Source of the DNA: Actinomycetota bacterium
Lineage (GTDB): Bacteria; Actinomycetota; Actinomycetes; S36-B12; UBA5976
Assembly (NCBI GenBank): GCA_009923375.1
Contig: RFTO01000083.1
Span: forward strand, 1-5,729
Length of the DNA stretch: 5,729 nt
Reading direction: 5' to 3'
Shown here piece by piece: positions 4,721-5,729 of this stretch. A program made the translations under genes and the position numbers. Positions within the stretch are counted from its first letter, which is position 1, and every line of letters starts with the position of its first letter. The notes below the pieces were generated by a model. It ran no database searches. It was not told where the DNA came from and worked only from the letters and a program-made list of their open reading frames with translations.

Positions 4721-5729
4721 ATGGCCAAACCCACTCGTAGCGCCGCGGCACATATGTTCACGTGCAGTGAGTGCGGCTGGCAGACCACAAAATGGGTCGG
4801 CCGCTGCGGTGAGTGCCAAGCATGGGGAACTGTGGCCGAGCGCGGTGGGGCGAGTGCCCCCGCAATCTCCGCCTCCACTGTCACCACGCCAGCGCTGCCA
4901 ATCGCGAGCACACAGCTTGTTGCAGCGCAGGCATCACCCACGGGAATCGACGAGCTTGATCGGGTGCTCGGAGGTGGACTCGTCCCCGGCGCACTTGTGT
5001 TGATGGCGGGTGAGCCTGGCATCGGCAAGTCCACACTGCTGCTGTCCACCCTCGCGGGGTGCGCATCACGTGGTAAGCGGGCGCTTTACATCACGGGTGA
5101 AGAATCCACAGCCCAGGTCCGCTCCCGTGCAGACCGTATCGGCGCATTACACGATGAGCTGTTCCTGGCCGCCGAGACTGATTTATCAGCGGTGCTCGCG
5201 CACATCGATCAGGTGAAACCTGATGTCATCGTCATCGATTCTGTTCAGACGATGAACCACCCACTCGTGGAAGGCACAGCCGGCGGCGTCTCTCAGATCC
5301 GCGAGGTGACCGGCGCGCTTATGCGCATTGCCAAGGACCGCGATCTGGCGTGCATCGTGGTCGGCCACGTCACCAAGGAAGGCTCCATCGCCGGACCGCG
5401 TTCACTTGAACATCTGGTCGATGTTGTGCTGTACATCGAAGGCGATCGCCACACCCGCCTTCGCCTCTTGCGCTGTGTCAAGAACCGTTTCGGCAATGCC
5501 GATGAGATCGGCTGCTTCGAACTCGGTGATTCCGGTATGTGGTCGGTGGCAGATCCATCCGGTTTGTTCGTCACCCGCCGCAGCGAGTCCGTGCCCGGCA
5601 CATGCATCACCGTCACTCTTGAAGGCAGCCGGCCGCTGGTGGCAGAGGTACAGGCACTTGTGGGCGCGTCCACTAGCCCCGTGCCGCGGCGGGCAACGCA
5701 AGGATTGGATTCATCCCGCGTGGCGATGA
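4721..5729 (+). CDS. radA: DNA repair protein RadA (Sms), 3' end cut by the window edge
   Basis: RadA is a RecA-like ATPase that acts at recombination intermediates, driving branch migration during repair. The visible 336 residues hold, in order: a C4 zinc finger CSECGWQTTKWVGRCGECQAW (cysteines 15, 18, 29, 32); the RecA-type core beginning TGIDELDRVLGGGLVPG (74-90); Walker A GEPGIGKST at 97-105; YITGEES soon after; Walker B VIVIDSVQT (169-177, Asp173); GHVTKEGSIAGPRSLEHLVD; and the RadA signature KNRFG at 254-258. The Lon-like C-terminal domain starts near 280 and is cut at the right edge. Full-length RadA is usually about 450-460 residues, so about 120 are missing. The ATG at 4721 gives the normal N-terminus just before the zinc finger. 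In many actinobacteria disA follows radA, but that lies outside this window. Confidence 0.97.
   Translation, partial: MAKPTRSAAAHMFTCSECGWQTTKWVGRCGECQAWGTVAERGGASAPAISASTVTTPALPIASTQLVAAQASPTGIDELDRVLGGGLVPGALVLMAGEPGIGKSTLLLSTLAGCASRGKRALYITGEESTAQVRSRADRIGALHDELFLAAETDLSAVLAHIDQVKPDVIVIDSVQTMNHPLVEGTAGGVSQIREVTGALMRIAKDRDLACIVVGHVTKEGSIAGPRSLEHLVDVVLYIEGDRHTRLRLLRCVKNRFGNADEIGCFELGDSGMWSVADPSGLFVTRRSESVPGTCITVTLEGSRPLVAEVQALVGASTSPVPRRATQGLDSSRVAM

Noticed and set aside
1..5729. Defence system, prophage, transposon, CRISPR array or tRNA
   Set aside because: No transposase, integrase, terminal inverted repeats, spaced direct repeats, cloverleaf or defence-type domains were seen; all six larger genes except one are recognisable housekeeping families.

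Overview
The window looks like ordinary chromosomal housekeeping DNA from a member of the Actinomycetota with moderately high GC (roughly 60 % by eye; TTA and TTG codons are used freely). Four things point there: a fused tetrapyrrole methylase / uroporphyrinogen-III synthase, the tiny ribosomal protein bS22 (AURKAIP1/COX24 domain), a HAD-IB hydrolase with a C-terminal membrane anchor, and a short monofunctional proline dehydrogenase of the actinobacterial type. No phage, transposon, CRISPR, tRNA or rRNA is visible. I cannot name a genus.

Layout, left to right. (1) Minus strand, from the left edge to 1116: a CobA/HemD fusion of the haem and sirohaem pathway, cut by the edge after 372 codons. 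(2) 1117-1325: an intergenic leader with a promoter candidate and two overlapping GC-rich inverted repeats. (3) 1326-1586, minus: a glutaredoxin-like protein (CxxC). (4) 1614-2405, plus: a HAD-IB phosphatase-like hydrolase, divergent from the glutaredoxin with only 27 bp between start codons. (5) 2406-2492: a convergent junction with two strong hairpins. (6) 2493-2594, minus: bS22, 33 residues. (7) 2595-2807: a non-coding stretch with nothing firm. (8) 2808-3749, minus: proline dehydrogenase. (9) 3848-4678, plus: a cysteine-rich protein of unknown function. (10) 4721 to the right edge, plus: the DNA repair ATPase RadA, cut after 336 codons.

The cluster resembles the mycobacterial Rv0500B-Rv0511 neighbourhood (bS22, SerB1-like HAD hydrolase, glutaredoxin-like protein, hem genes). 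However, the hemA and hemC genes expected between the glutaredoxin and hemD are missing here. Several genes have no Shine-Dalgarno site at a usual distance but carry a TANNNT -10-like hexamer 4-8 nt before the start codon, which suggests leaderless transcription. By contrast, hemD and bS22 have clear ribosome-binding sites.

I found no new multi-gene system. The best candidates for undescribed biology are the cysteine-rich protein beside radA, the structured leader of hemD, the missing hemA/hemC, and the tight divergent junction around 1600.
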